A DNA stretch of 64,000 bases from Acidimicrobiaceae bacterium. GTDB lineage: Bacteria; Actinomycetota; Acidimicrobiia; Acidimicrobiales; RAAP-2. Positions 14,917-24,934 of this stretch are shown piece by piece. Made by a program: the position numbers and the translations under genes. Location: assembly GCA_003151235.1 (NCBI GenBank), contig PLWZ01000037.1:27857-91856 (forward strand), read 5' to 3'. How positions within the stretch are numbered: the stretch's first letter is position 1; each line of letters starts with the position of its first letter. The notes under the pieces are model-generated. The model searched no databases, was not told the origin of the DNA, and saw nothing but the letters and a program-made list of their open reading frames with translations.

Positions 14917-17673
14917 GTGGTGAAACCCGGCCCGCTTCGAATTGGTGCGTCACCGCCCACGAGCGCAATCCCGTTCTACTGCATCAACCTGGCGCACTCC
15001 GAGGAACGCCGTGAGCGGATGACGAGGCGGTTCGATGAGCTCGGACTCCTCGGACAAGTGCAGTTCATCCGGGCCATCGAGAGCTCGTCTTCGTCGGTCG
15101 ACCAGCACATGGCGCGAGCGGCCATCGACTGGGCACCGGATCGGCGGCGCTCAGAAATTGCGTGCCTGTTGAGCCATCTGCTTGCTCTGGACACCTTTCT
15201 CAAGGAGACCTCCCCGGCGACACCGTCGGCAATCATCTTCGAGGACGACGTGCTGCTTCACCGCGAATGGCACGCGCAGCTCCACGCGCTCCTTGAGAAT
15301 CTGCCCGAAGGCGCCCCCCTCTGCTCTCTCGGGTACGAAGTGGTCTCTTGGGATGGGTTCGACTGGGCCGGCAGGGACCCCGATCGGAAAAATCTGATGC
15401 TCATGAACCCCAAGCCGTTGTGGGGTGCTCATGCCTATTGGACCTCTCGCGAACACGCCCAGGAGGCACTCGAGCACTACGAAGAGATCTTCAACGACCC
15501 GCGCATCCTCTCGGAGTTCATCGTGAAGTGGCCGGGGGCATACGTCTCGTTTCCTCCGCTCGTCATCGAAGACGGCATGCCCTCGACGATCCGGACCGAG
15601 GGCGAGATGGGCGTGCACCGGATGATTCACCACGGCTGGGGGGTCGAGAACTACGGCTCGGGTAACCCGGACGATCACATGCTGAAGCGGCGAACGGACA
15701 CCGATCAAACCGTCTGCCTGTGCATGATCGTCCGCAACGAGGCCCACGTCATCGGCCGCCTGGCCAAGTCGCTTGAGGGGCTCATCGACTGCTGGGTCAT
15801 CTGCGACACGGGATCGACCGACGGGACGCCGGCGGCGGTCGAATCAGCGTTTGGCGACCTGCCGGGAGAACTGTTCCACGACGAGTGGCGTGACTACGGG
15901 ACGAACCGCACCCTGATGCTCGAACGGGCTCAGGGGAAGGCCGACTACCTGTTGATCCTGGACGCCGACCAAACGGTTCGCGTCACGTGCCAGCTTGGCT
16001 CGCTCGATGCCGACGCGTACTCCCTGCTCGTCGACGAACCAACGGCACACTGGGTTCCGAGACTGGTTCGCTCGGGTCTCCCGTGGCGCTATGTCGGGGC
16101 GGCGCACGAGTACCTCACCTGCGACCGCCCGTATCGGACCGAATTCCTCGACGGCCTCGTCGTGCAGCACCACGCGGACGGCGGCAATCGACCCGACAAG
16201 GCGGCACGCGAGCTCGAGCTGCTCGAGCGTGACCTCGCCCAAGAGCCCGACAACCCCCGGACGATCTTCTATCTGGCCCAGACGCATCGGGAGATCGGCA
16301 ACGACGCCAAGGCCATCGAGCTCTATGCCCGGCGTGTCGAGCTGGGGGGATGGCCCGAAGAGGTCTTCTACTCGAAGTACTGGCACGCCGAGCTGATCAG
16401 CCGCCGCGACTGGGATCTCGGGGTCTCGCTGCTTTTGGATGCCTGGCAGTACCGGCCCAAGCGGGCCGAGCCGCTGTACGCGCTCGTCCAGGGCTTTCGG
16501 GCCCGGAACCAGTATCGGTTGGCCGAGATGTTCGGCGACCTCGGGATGCGGCTCGAGTTTCCCGACGACACGCTCTTCGTGCACCGCGAGCCGTACGACT
16601 GGGGCCTGGTGTTCGAGTGGTCGATCGCCGCCTACTGGACCCGGAATCTCAAGGGGGCGTTGGAGGGGAACGAATACCTGCTTGCTGCTCCGTCGGTGCC
16701 GCCGGAGGTCAGACGCTTCGCCGCGACGAACCGGGAACGCTGCCAGGTGGCGCTCGACCTGTACGAGAGCGATGACGGTCAGGAAGTCTCTCTCGAGGCG
16801 CTCTGGGTCCCGACGCTCGGTTCGCTGGTCGAGGGCACGAGGATCGGCCAGATCGAACTGTCACTCGGAAGGTCGTGGGTTCTGAGTCAGCCCTCGATCA
16901 TGAGCGAAGGCGACGGCTTCCGGCTTCTCGCCCGGGCCGTCAGCTCGACCGCCACCAAGGGCGCAAGCGACGACGAGGAGCCGTTCTTTGTCGACATCGA
17001 GCTCGATGCAGATCTCTCGGTCCGCTCCGCCACCGGGCTGGGCAACGAACCGACCCCTGACGGTGCAGTGTCGGAAGGCTCCGATTTCGGCCGGCTGGTC
17101 GGCTTTGGCGGCGATCGATGGCTCGTGTTCGACGTCATCGATGCCGCACCGCCTCGATCAGGACGAACCGCCATCGCGCGGGTGGCCGCCGAGCAGTTCG
17201 TCGATCGTCAACTGCTCGAGAGCCCGGGCTCCGAGGGCGAGGACCGAGGTTGGATCCCCGTGGTGCGCGATGACGACCTGCACTTCGTCACCAGTCTCTC
17301 TCCGACGATGGCGGTGCGGGGCCGACCCGGGTCAGGCCCGCTCACCGTGGTGTCGACGAACAAGCCCTCCCGCAGCCTCGCCGGGGAACGAGGCAGCTCC
17401 CAGGGTGTGGCGGTCGACGGTGGGGTGCTCGCGGTCACCCGGGTGTCCTCGGTCGGGGGCACCTCCGAGCACCGGTTCGTGCTTCTGGGCAAGGACTTCG
17501 AGGTCCTGGCCACCAGTCCACGCTTCTGCTTCGAAAGCCCAGTGGGCGAGGTCTGCGTCGGCCTCGCCGTCCAGGGACCCGACCTGGTCATGAGCTTCGA
17601 TCGCGGGGGTGCCGGTGCTCACGTGGCCCGTCTCCCCTACGAGGGCGTTCGGGCCCTTCTGTGGCCGGAATGA
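14917..17673 (+). CDS. Multidomain glycosyltransferase: GT25 + GT2 + TPR + C-terminal propeller-like domain
   Basis: 918 aa with no membrane segment. Residues about 18-245 are a GT25 domain: FYCINLAHSEERRERM, ACLLSHLLAL and the acidic motif IIFEDDVLLHREW near 107. Residues about 262-440 are a GT2-type domain (LCMIVRNEAHVI, WVICDTGSTDGT, then the DxD motif LILDADQ near 348). About 440-600 is TPR-like (AIELYARRVELGG; FRARNQYRLAEMFGDLGM). About 615-918 is beta-rich and resembles the five-bladed propeller modules at the end of other bacterial GT2 proteins (VRDDDLHFVTSLSPTM, EHRFVLLGKDFEVL, RLPYEGVRALL). GT25 includes LPS and procollagen beta-galactosyltransferases. A two-step glycan addition by one polypeptide is plausible. 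Start: the first of two adjacent GTG codons. Confidence 0.85.
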   Translation: MVKPGPLRIGASPPTSAIPFYCINLAHSEERRERMTRRFDELGLLGQVQFIRAIESSSSSVDQHMARAAIDWAPDRRRSEIACLLSHLLALDTFLKETSPATPSAIIFEDDVLLHREWHAQLHALLENLPEGAPLCSLGYEVVSWDGFDWAGRDPDRKNLMLMNPKPLWGAHAYWTSREHAQEALEHYEEIFNDPRILSEFIVKWPGAYVSFPPLVIEDGMPSTIRTEGEMGVHRMIHHGWGVENYGSGNPDDHMLKRRTDTDQTVCLCMIVRNEAHVIGRLAKSLEGLIDCWVICDTGSTDGTPAAVESAFGDLPGELFHDEWRDYGTNRTLMLERAQGKADYLLILDADQTVRVTCQLGSLDADAYSLLVDEPTAHWVPRLVRSGLPWRYVGAAHEYLTCDRPYRTEFLDGLVVQHHADGGNRPDKAARELELLERDLAQEPDNPRTIFYLAQTHREIGNDAKAIELYARRVELGGWPEEVFYSKYWHAELISRRDWDLGVSLLLDAWQYRPKRAEPLYALVQGFRARNQYRLAEMFGDLGMRLEFPDDTLFVHREPYDWGLVFEWSIAAYWTRNLKGALEGNEYLLAAPSVPPEVRRFAATNRERCQVALDLYESDDGQEVSLEALWVPTLGSLVEGTRIGQIELSLGRSWVLSQPSIMSEGDGFRLLARAVSSTATKGASDDEEPFFVDIELDADLSVRSATGLGNEPTPDGAVSEGSDFGRLVGFGGDRWLVFDVIDAAPPRSGRTAIARVAAEQFVDRQLLESPGSEGEDRGWIPVVRDDDLHFVTSLSPTMAVRGRPGSGPLTVVSTNKPSRSLAGERGSSQGVAVDGGVLAVTRVSSVGGTSEHRFVLLGKDFEVLATSPRFCFESPVGEVCVGLAVQGPDLVMSFDRGGAGAHVARLPYEGVRALLWPE

Positions 17674-17767
17674 CCGCGGGCGTTGCGACGCGTTGTCTCG
17701 CGCGCGAGGCCAGCATTCCAGGATCGGCCGAACGACCGACCCGATGAGAGAGTCGGGATGGCGCCAG

Positions 17768-17773
17768 TAAGCT
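17768..17773 (+). promoter_or_regulatory. Putative -10 element of second GT25-GT2 gene
   Basis: TAAGCT, 8 nt before the GTG at 17782. This spacing is the reason for choosing that start over upstream Met codons. Confidence 0.4.
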
Positions 17774-17781
17774 CGCCCGCT

Positions 17782-20505
17782 GTGGACGGGCCGGCGTCGC
17801 GGGCAAGCGACCGAACGGCCCCCGAAGCGCAGATCCCGATCTACTGCATCAACTTGGCGTCATCCCGAGACCGACGTCTCCGGATGACTCGGCGCTTCGA
17901 AGAGGTCGGGCTCCAATCGGTCCGGTTCATCCGGGCCATCGACCGTCGTTCGAAGGTCGTCGAGGATGACCTCGCGCAGACGAAGGCCGTGTCGCGTGAT
18001 GACAAGGCACGGTCCGAGGTGGCGTGCTGGTTGAGCCACATTCGTGCGCTGCGTACGTTCTTGAGAGAGACACCGTCCACAACCGAATCGGCGATCATCT
18101 TCGAGGACGATGTGATGCTGCATCGTGAGTGGCACGAGCGGCTCGGAGCGGTCCTCGGCAACCTCCCCGAAGGTGCCCCGGTGTGTGCTCTCGGGTACAA
18201 CGACGAGGACTGGGAGCGACCGCCAGAAACCTGGGAAGGCTTCGCGTGGGCGGGCGTAGATCCGGACCGTCGGGTCCTCATCCACTCCCTCCGTCGGCAA
18301 TGGGGGGCGCACGCCTACTGGATAAGCCGATCGCACGCTCGGGCCGTACTGGACATCCTGAAGACGGACGGCGAGCGATTTGGCCGCTACCCCGAGAATT
18401 TCCTGAAGGTCGCCGGTTCCTTCGCGGCGTTCCCGGCGTTGGCGATCCAGGACGGCAGCCCGTCGACCATTACTGGCGAACCCGCGAGGATTCTCTCGCA
18501 CCGAATGATCAACTCGTCCTGGGGAGTCGAGAACTACCTCGCCGGGGACGGTGGGCACATGTTGGCCAAGCGCTCGGAGAGAGCGCCGTCGATCTGCCTG
18601 TGCGCGCTGGTTTGGAATGACGGTGAGCTGATCGATCGCATGGCCTCTTCGGTCGAGGGTCTGGTCGACAACTGGGTGATCTGCGACACCGGGTCCACCG
18701 ACGGCACGCCGGAACGGGTGGCCAAGGCGTTCGCCGGCATCCCCGGACGGCTTTACGAGGACGCATGGCAGGACGACGGGACCAACCGCACGATGCTTCT
18801 CGAGCGCGCTCGTGGGGCGGCCGACTACCTACTAATCGTCGACGCCAGCCACTCGATCTCCCTTCGACAGCAGCTTGACCAGCTGGGAGCCGACGCCTAC
18901 CTGCCGATCGCGGTGGAATCGCGGAGCGGTTGGACGCCGATGCTCGTGCGTGCCGATCTGCCGTGGCAAGCCATCGGAGCAATCAATGCCGATCTGGCCT
19001 GCGACCGTCCATATCGGATCAACGAGCTGCCCCAGATGGTGGTCCGCCGCGATGAGAGCGGCGACCATCGGCGCGCCGAGCTCGACCGGAAGCTCGAACT
19101 GGCCACGACCCTCCTGGTCGACCAGCCCGCCGATCGACCGGTGTCCTTCTCGACTGCAGAGCTCACCCGTGAGCTGGGCCACGGCAAGCGGGCAATCGAC
19201 CTCTACGTTCGGCGGCTCGAACTCGGCGGTGCCCCTGCCGAGCTCTGGGAGCCCATGTATCGGCACGCCACGCTCGTAAGCGAGCGGGACTGGGACCGGG
19301 GCGTCAATCTTCTTCTCGAGACCTGGGAATTCCTTCCGTCGCGCCCCGAGCCGCTGTGGTCCCTCGCGCACGGGTATCGACTGCGCGAGGAGTTCGCTCT
19401 CGCCAAGGTCTTCGCAGCGAAGGGGTTGGCGGTCCCGTTCCCCGAGACGATGCCACATCGTTTTCGCGACATCTACGACTGGGGCCTCAGGTGGGAGTGG
19501 TCGCTGGCCGCATACGAGACGGGGGATCCGAAGGGCGCGGCAAGGATGTCCGGGAGTCTCCTGAACGATCCGACCATCCCCGACGATGTTCTCGCCGAGA
19601 TGAAGAGCCACTATTGGCGATCCCGCGACTTTGCGAGGGCCAGGGGTTGGCAGCCCGGAGACACGCCCGATGCGTCGAGCCTGTTTGAAGTCCTTCCCGA
19701 TGCCGAGATCGTCGAGTTCCGCCTCGATGTCGATCGAGGCATGGTGCAGACAGATCCGTCCGTGACCGGCGACGGCGAGCACCTCCGGGCATTGATGCGG
19801 GTGTCGGAGACCGCGAATTCCTGGGCCATTACCTACTTTGAGGCCGAACTAGCGTCCGACCTGAGCGTCGTGCGTGCTCGCCCGATCGCAGACAACCGGG
19901 GCGCACGTGCAGCCCCCATGGCCGCATTCCATCGCTGTTATCTGGTGTGGTCGGGATCCCAGTTCCTTGTGGTGGCACACGGGTCAGGATCACCCGGCGG
20001 TTCGGCCCCGGTGGTCGTGATGCCCTTGTCCGACGGCGGACTCGGACCGTCGCAGGTCCTCGTGGCCGACGGCACGGGGAGCCCGACTCGGTGGGCGCCA
20101 TTTGCGGTCGACGGCGAGCTGCGGTTCCTTTCGAGCTTCGACCCGGTCACGGTCCTGTCCGTGGACGATCAAACGGGCGACATCACCTCGACGCGGACGG
20201 CCAGCAGGTTTCATCGGTTGGGTGAGGAGAGATCCGCGTCCCCGGGGGCTCAGGTCGCCGGCGGCACCTTGTTTGTCACACGGCGGGTCCTTCCGGGCGA
20301 GGTGGTGGAGCACCGCTTGGTGCTGATCGACGACGATTGCGAGGTCGCCGGCTCGAGCGCCAGCTTCTTCTTCTTCAATCCGACCAGGGAGCTTTGCTCG
20401 GGGCTCGCCACCCTCGGCGACGACGTGGTGTTCAGCGTGGGGACCGAACTCCAGGGTTCGTTCTTGGTCAGGCTGCCCTACTCGGCGGTGGCCGCACTGC
20501 TCTAG
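17782..20505 (+). CDS. Paralogous multidomain glycosyltransferase (GT25 + altered GT2 + TPR + propeller-like)
   Basis: 907 aa, the same domain order as the gene 108 nt upstream. It has GT25 (IYCINLASSRDRRLRM, EVACWLSHIRAL, IIFEDDVMLHREW), GT2-like (ICLCALVWNDGELI, WVICDTGSTDGTPE), a TPR-like middle and the C-terminal beta module (VDGELRFLSSFDPVTV, EHRLVLIDDDCEVAG). The GT2 DxD is replaced by VDASH near residue 352, so the second Asp needed for metal-nucleotide binding is missing. The opening motif VRNE is VWND. The GT25 acidic motif is intact. One active and one structural or altered-specificity GT2 domain is likely. GTG 17782 gives an N-terminus of about the same length as the paralogue; a longer form from 17683 is possible. 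Confidence 0.85.
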   Translation: MDGPASRASDRTAPEAQIPIYCINLASSRDRRLRMTRRFEEVGLQSVRFIRAIDRRSKVVEDDLAQTKAVSRDDKARSEVACWLSHIRALRTFLRETPSTTESAIIFEDDVMLHREWHERLGAVLGNLPEGAPVCALGYNDEDWERPPETWEGFAWAGVDPDRRVLIHSLRRQWGAHAYWISRSHARAVLDILKTDGERFGRYPENFLKVAGSFAAFPALAIQDGSPSTITGEPARILSHRMINSSWGVENYLAGDGGHMLAKRSERAPSICLCALVWNDGELIDRMASSVEGLVDNWVICDTGSTDGTPERVAKAFAGIPGRLYEDAWQDDGTNRTMLLERARGAADYLLIVDASHSISLRQQLDQLGADAYLPIAVESRSGWTPMLVRADLPWQAIGAINADLACDRPYRINELPQMVVRRDESGDHRRAELDRKLELATTLLVDQPADRPVSFSTAELTRELGHGKRAIDLYVRRLELGGAPAELWEPMYRHATLVSERDWDRGVNLLLETWEFLPSRPEPLWSLAHGYRLREEFALAKVFAAKGLAVPFPETMPHRFRDIYDWGLRWEWSLAAYETGDPKGAARMSGSLLNDPTIPDDVLAEMKSHYWRSRDFARARGWQPGDTPDASSLFEVLPDAEIVEFRLDVDRGMVQTDPSVTGDGEHLRALMRVSETANSWAITYFEAELASDLSVVRARPIADNRGARAAPMAAFHRCYLVWSGSQFLVVAHGSGSPGGSAPVVVMPLSDGGLGPSQVLVADGTGSPTRWAPFAVDGELRFLSSFDPVTVLSVDDQTGDITSTRTASRFHRLGEERSASPGAQVAGGTLFVTRRVLPGEVVEHRLVLIDDDCEVAGSSASFFFFNPTRELCSGLATLGDDVVFSVGTELQGSFLVRLPYSAVAALL

Positions 20506-20535
20506 GTGCGGCGGGGCTCGCGTGCGAGCCGGAAC

Positions 20536-21066
<531 letters not shown>

Positions 21067-21193
21067 TCACGGTCCCCCACCCCGGCGGGAGGGCGTGGCC
21101 CGGGTGGTCGAGGCGCGGCCGACCCGGCTAGAAAGGCAAGCTTCATCGAGAGTGTTCCGGTGCCAGGACCGGCCCGCGCCATGGAAGGGTGAA

Positions 21194-22228
21194 ATGGCCG
21201 AAAGCAGCGCGAACAGCGGCGGGGGTCTGGCCTTGTTCGGGCTGACAACCGACGGCTCGCTCCAGCACGCCCGCCAACTTCCCGGCCTGGGCTGGTCCGA
21301 GTGGTGGACGGTAGGGCCCCAGGTCCGTTCCACACCTGCGGCCGCCCAGAACGCCGAAGGGCGGATGGAGGTGTTCGCGGTCGGACCGGACGGCTCGCTC
21401 GGTCACCTCTTCGAGACCCAACCGGGCCACCTGTCGGACTGGGAGGACCTCGGGCACCCCGCCCGAGGCAACCCATTTGTCTGCATGGACCAGGGCGGAA
21501 ACCTCCAGGTCTTCGCGACAGACCTGAGCGGCCAGCTGGGCCGGATCCGGCAAGTCGAACCCGGCGGCCCGGGCTGGTCGGACTGGGAAAGCTACGGCTA
21601 CCCGGTGCGGAGCCGGCCGACGGCCTGCCTGAACGCCGATGGGCGACTCGAGGTGTTCGCGGCCGGTGTCGACGGGCGGCTTGGGCACGTATGGGAATGG
21701 GATCCGGGAGGGAGGGTTGGCTGGTCCGACTGGGGGGAGTTCTCTCACCTCCTTCGCGGCAACCCGGTGGTGCACCAGAACGAGGACGGGCGGCTCGAGG
21801 TGTTCGGCTGCGCGGGCAACGGTCGACTCGGGCACGTCTGGCAACTCGAGGCGGGCGGGTCGGCCGGCTGGTCGAACTGGTCGGACTTTGGGCACCTCAT
21901 CCGATCCGCTCCATCGGTCATTCGCAATGCCGACGGCCGATTGGAGATCTTCGCCTGCGGCGCGTCCGGCGCCCTCGGCCACGTCTGGCAGCAGGACGAG
22001 GACAGTGATTTCGGATGGTCGGACTGGGGGGACTTCGAGGTGGCGATCCGAGGAAACCCGAGTGCCTGCCACAACACCCACGGCCGGCTCGAAGTGTTCG
22101 CGCTCGGTCTCGATGGACGCATCGGCCACGTCTGGCAGCTCGAGCCGGGTTCGGAGAACGGATGGTCGGAGTGGGCCGATCTGGGGGCGTCGGGGTCGGG
22201 AGGCCTGACGGTGTGCCGAACATCGTGA
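21194..22228 (+). CDS. Seven-bladed PLL/tectonin-like beta-propeller protein
   Basis: 344 aa made almost wholly of seven repeats of about 46 residues with the pattern ADGRLEVFAAGVDGRLGHVW, then GWSDW and RGNP. This matches the Photorhabdus lectin (PLL)/tectonin-type propellers that bind sugars between blades. No signal peptide is present. The start is ATG 21194, with AAGGGTG at good spacing; the open frame extends far upstream but into the collagen gene's antisense. It is paralogous to the N-terminal half of the next gene. A lectin role is inferred from the family. It could also be a structural scaffold. Confidence 0.8.
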   Translation: MAESSANSGGGLALFGLTTDGSLQHARQLPGLGWSEWWTVGPQVRSTPAAAQNAEGRMEVFAVGPDGSLGHLFETQPGHLSDWEDLGHPARGNPFVCMDQGGNLQVFATDLSGQLGRIRQVEPGGPGWSDWESYGYPVRSRPTACLNADGRLEVFAAGVDGRLGHVWEWDPGGRVGWSDWGEFSHLLRGNPVVHQNEDGRLEVFGCAGNGRLGHVWQLEAGGSAGWSNWSDFGHLIRSAPSVIRNADGRLEIFACGASGALGHVWQQDEDSDFGWSDWGDFEVAIRGNPSACHNTHGRLEVFALGLDGRIGHVWQLEPGSENGWSEWADLGASGSGGLTVCRTS

Positions 22229-22458
22229 CCGCGGCAGCGTGGGTGAGGCGGTCCCCGACCTGCAGCGGCAGCCATCGCGCTCAGCGAGGGTCCTGATCAA
22301 CGAACCGAGCCGTGCAGCTGGTCTCGTTGACCTCGGGTCGCACCTCGCGGGGTCGGGTTCGGCGGCGAGGTAGAAATGGGATGCCGCTGCGCCGGTCGGA
22401 TCCTTCGGCTGCCGAACGGACACCAACAAGTGGCTGAGTCGACGGACGGAAGAGCGCG

Positions 22459-24915
22459 ATGCCGATAGGCAGTCTGAGCACCGGGCGAGGCCTGGCTGTG
22501 TTCGCGGTCGGGCCCGACGGTTCTCTCGCGAATCGGTGCCTCATTCCCGACAGCGGTTGGTCCGAGTGGTCGGTCGTGTGCCCCCAGGTCCGTGGAGCGC
22601 CGGCGGCCTTCCAGAACGCGGACGGCCGCGTCGAGGTGTTCGCCGCCGGTGCTGACGGGCGCCTCGGCCACGCATGGGAGATCGACGCTGGTCGTTGGTC
22701 GGACTGGGAGGGTTCGGGTCCCCCGGTGCTCGGTGACCCCTGCATGTTCATCGACCAATCCGGCCGCCTCCAGGTGTTCGCCGCCGGTGCCGACGGCCAG
22801 CTCGGACGCATGCGCCAACTCGAGCCCGGAGGGCTCACGGGATGGTCGGAATGGGAGACCTCGGGGCATCTGATCCGGGGCCGGCCGACCGCCTTCCAGA
22901 ACTTCGACGGCCGCCTGGAGGTCTTCGCCGCGGGAATCGACGGCCGGCTTGGTCACATCTGGGAGTGGGAGCCAGGCGGGCCGCTCGGGTGGGCCGAGTG
23001 GGATGACTTTCACTACATCGTCCGCGGGAACCCGGTGGCGTTCCAGAACGACGACGGCCGCCTGGAGGTCTTCGCCTGCAACGCTCAAGGCCGTCTCGGG
23101 CACGTGTGGCAGCTGGACCCGGGCGGTCACACGGGTTGGTCCGAGTGGGGAGACTTCGGGTACCTCATCCGTGGCGATCCGGCGGTGGGTCAGAACCCCG
23201 ACGGTCGTCTCGAGGTCTTCGGTTGTGGCAGCGGGGGCCGTCTCGGGCACGTGTGGAGGGATCACGGCGGGCGTGCCGCAGGTTGGTCCGAGTGGGGAGA
23301 CTTCGGGTACACGATCGCGGAGACACCCACCGTCTTCCACAACGCCGACGGTCGGCTCGACGTGTTCGTGGTCCGCTTAGATGGACGGCTCGGGCACGTC
23401 TGGCAGCAGGGCCCCGGTGCCGCGCATCCGTGGTCCGATTGGGCGGACCTCGGGGCCGGCTGGCGCCTGCCGGCCGTCTGCCGAGCCAGCGTCTCTGGCC
23501 GGGCCGGCAGCGAGCAGCTGGCCGCGGTGGTACAGCGCGCCCGGGCCGCCTGGCCGGTCGGCACCGCCACGACCCTCACCGCCGACGTCTGCGTTGTCGG
23601 CGGTGGTCCGGCAGGCATCACGCTGAGCGACGCGTTGACCCGGGCGGGAGCGAGCGTCCTACTCCTCGAAAGCGGCGAGTGGGACTACAACCCGGCTGCA
23701 CAGGAGCTGAACGACGCGGACGCCGATGGCCCGATCATCAAGGACTACCGGAACTATCTCCGGGCCGGTCGCCAGCGTCAGATCCAAGGCGCTGCGCTGC
23801 GATGGGGCCGAGGACTCTGCATGCCGTTGCGCACACTCGACTTCGAGGACCGGGCGTGGGTACCCCATAGCGGGTGGCCGCTCGTCCAGGCGGACCTGGC
23901 TCCCTTCGAGAAGCTCGCTGCGGCCACCTTCGGCTTCGATGAGTTCGGTCCCCCGGCGACGGAGAGCGAGCTGGTCCACCTCTCGTATCACTATCCGTCG
24001 AACCCCCTGCTCTTCCGCGCGCTCTTCCTCCAGCTGCTGACGAGACCCAATTTCGCGACCGAACTTGGCGCAACGGTGGTCGAACTGAAGGTGGGCGGCG
24101 ATCGGGTGACCGGAGTTCGCGTGGCTCGAGCCGGAGGTGACGAACTCCACGTCGAGGCAGACACGGTCGTGTTGGCGGGCGGCGCCGTCGAGAACACCCG
24201 CCTCCTGCTGATGCACGAGCGCAGCGTGCCGTCGGGCGGCAACGCCGGTCGATTCTTCATGGAGCATCCCCACGTGCTCGCCGGATCCGTGGAGCTGGCC
24301 GACCCGACGCCGTTGCGGGCGTGCCTCGCCGACGGAGCCGTGCGAGAGGTGTTGGCCCTACCCGAGGAAGTCCAGCGGACCGAACACCTGCTGAACGTCA
24401 GCGTGCAGCTGAGTCCGCACGGTTCGAGCGGTGCAACCACGCCGTTGACATGCCAGCTCTATGCGCGGGCCGAACAGGCGCCGAACCCGGAGAGCAGGGT
24501 CGTCCTCGGCGATCAACTCGATCGGCTCGGTTGTCCCCGCCCTCGCCTCGAGTGGCGCCTGAGCGAGCAGGACTGGATCAGCGTCGTGCGAACGTCCGAG
24601 TTGGTCGCCGCGGCCCTCGAGGAGCGTTACGGGGCCCGCACCGAGCTCCTCGTACGAACCGACGAGCCGTGGCCGTGGCCGCCGGCCGGGCCGGCCGACT
24701 CGTCGAATGCGACGTGGGGCAACCACCATCTCGGGACCACCCGGATGGCGGTGCGCCCGGAAGACGGAGTGGTGGATCCTGACTGCCGAGTCCACGGCAC
24801 CGAGAATCTCTTTGTGGCCGGAAGCTCGGTCTTCCCGACCGGCGGCTGCGCCAATCCGACCTTCACCATCGTCACCCTGGCTCACCGGTTGGCCAGCCAC
24901 CTGGCCTCCCCCTAG
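22459..24915 (+). CDS. PLL-like beta-propeller fused to GMC-type FAD oxidoreductase
   Basis: 818 aa. Residues about 8-335 hold seven propeller blades of the same type as the upstream protein (DGRLEVFAAGIDGRLGHIW; GWSEWGDFGYLIRG). From about 375 an FAD-dependent GMC-family oxidoreductase begins: the dinucleotide-binding motif is DVCVVGGGPAGITLSDALT, then ESGEWDYN, and a second FAD contact at VLAGGAVENTRLLL. The C-terminus has WGNHHLGTTRM with the catalytic His and a closing block TGGCANPTFTIVTLAHRLA. GMC enzymes oxidise alcohols such as sugars. The lectin-like module could place it on a glycan. No signal peptide; start ATG with GGAAGAG upstream. It is 230 bp from the standalone propeller gene. 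Confidence 0.85.
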   Translation: MPIGSLSTGRGLAVFAVGPDGSLANRCLIPDSGWSEWSVVCPQVRGAPAAFQNADGRVEVFAAGADGRLGHAWEIDAGRWSDWEGSGPPVLGDPCMFIDQSGRLQVFAAGADGQLGRMRQLEPGGLTGWSEWETSGHLIRGRPTAFQNFDGRLEVFAAGIDGRLGHIWEWEPGGPLGWAEWDDFHYIVRGNPVAFQNDDGRLEVFACNAQGRLGHVWQLDPGGHTGWSEWGDFGYLIRGDPAVGQNPDGRLEVFGCGSGGRLGHVWRDHGGRAAGWSEWGDFGYTIAETPTVFHNADGRLDVFVVRLDGRLGHVWQQGPGAAHPWSDWADLGAGWRLPAVCRASVSGRAGSEQLAAVVQRARAAWPVGTATTLTADVCVVGGGPAGITLSDALTRAGASVLLLESGEWDYNPAAQELNDADADGPIIKDYRNYLRAGRQRQIQGAALRWGRGLCMPLRTLDFEDRAWVPHSGWPLVQADLAPFEKLAAATFGFDEFGPPATESELVHLSYHYPSNPLLFRALFLQLLTRPNFATELGATVVELKVGGDRVTGVRVARAGGDELHVEADTVVLAGGAVENTRLLLMHERSVPSGGNAGRFFMEHPHVLAGSVELADPTPLRACLADGAVREVLALPEEVQRTEHLLNVSVQLSPHGSSGATTPLTCQLYARAEQAPNPESRVVLGDQLDRLGCPRPRLEWRLSEQDWISVVRTSELVAAALEERYGARTELLVRTDEPWPWPPAGPADSSNATWGNHHLGTTRMAVRPEDGVVDPDCRVHGTENLFVAGSSVFPTGGCANPTFTIVTLAHRLASHLASP

Positions 24916-24934
24916 GGGTGCGCGAGCTCCTGGC

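Noticed and set aside
21194..24915. Tandem repeats as mobile or phage tail genes
   Set aside because: Periodicity of about 46 residues is explained by propeller blades; no phage genes nearby.
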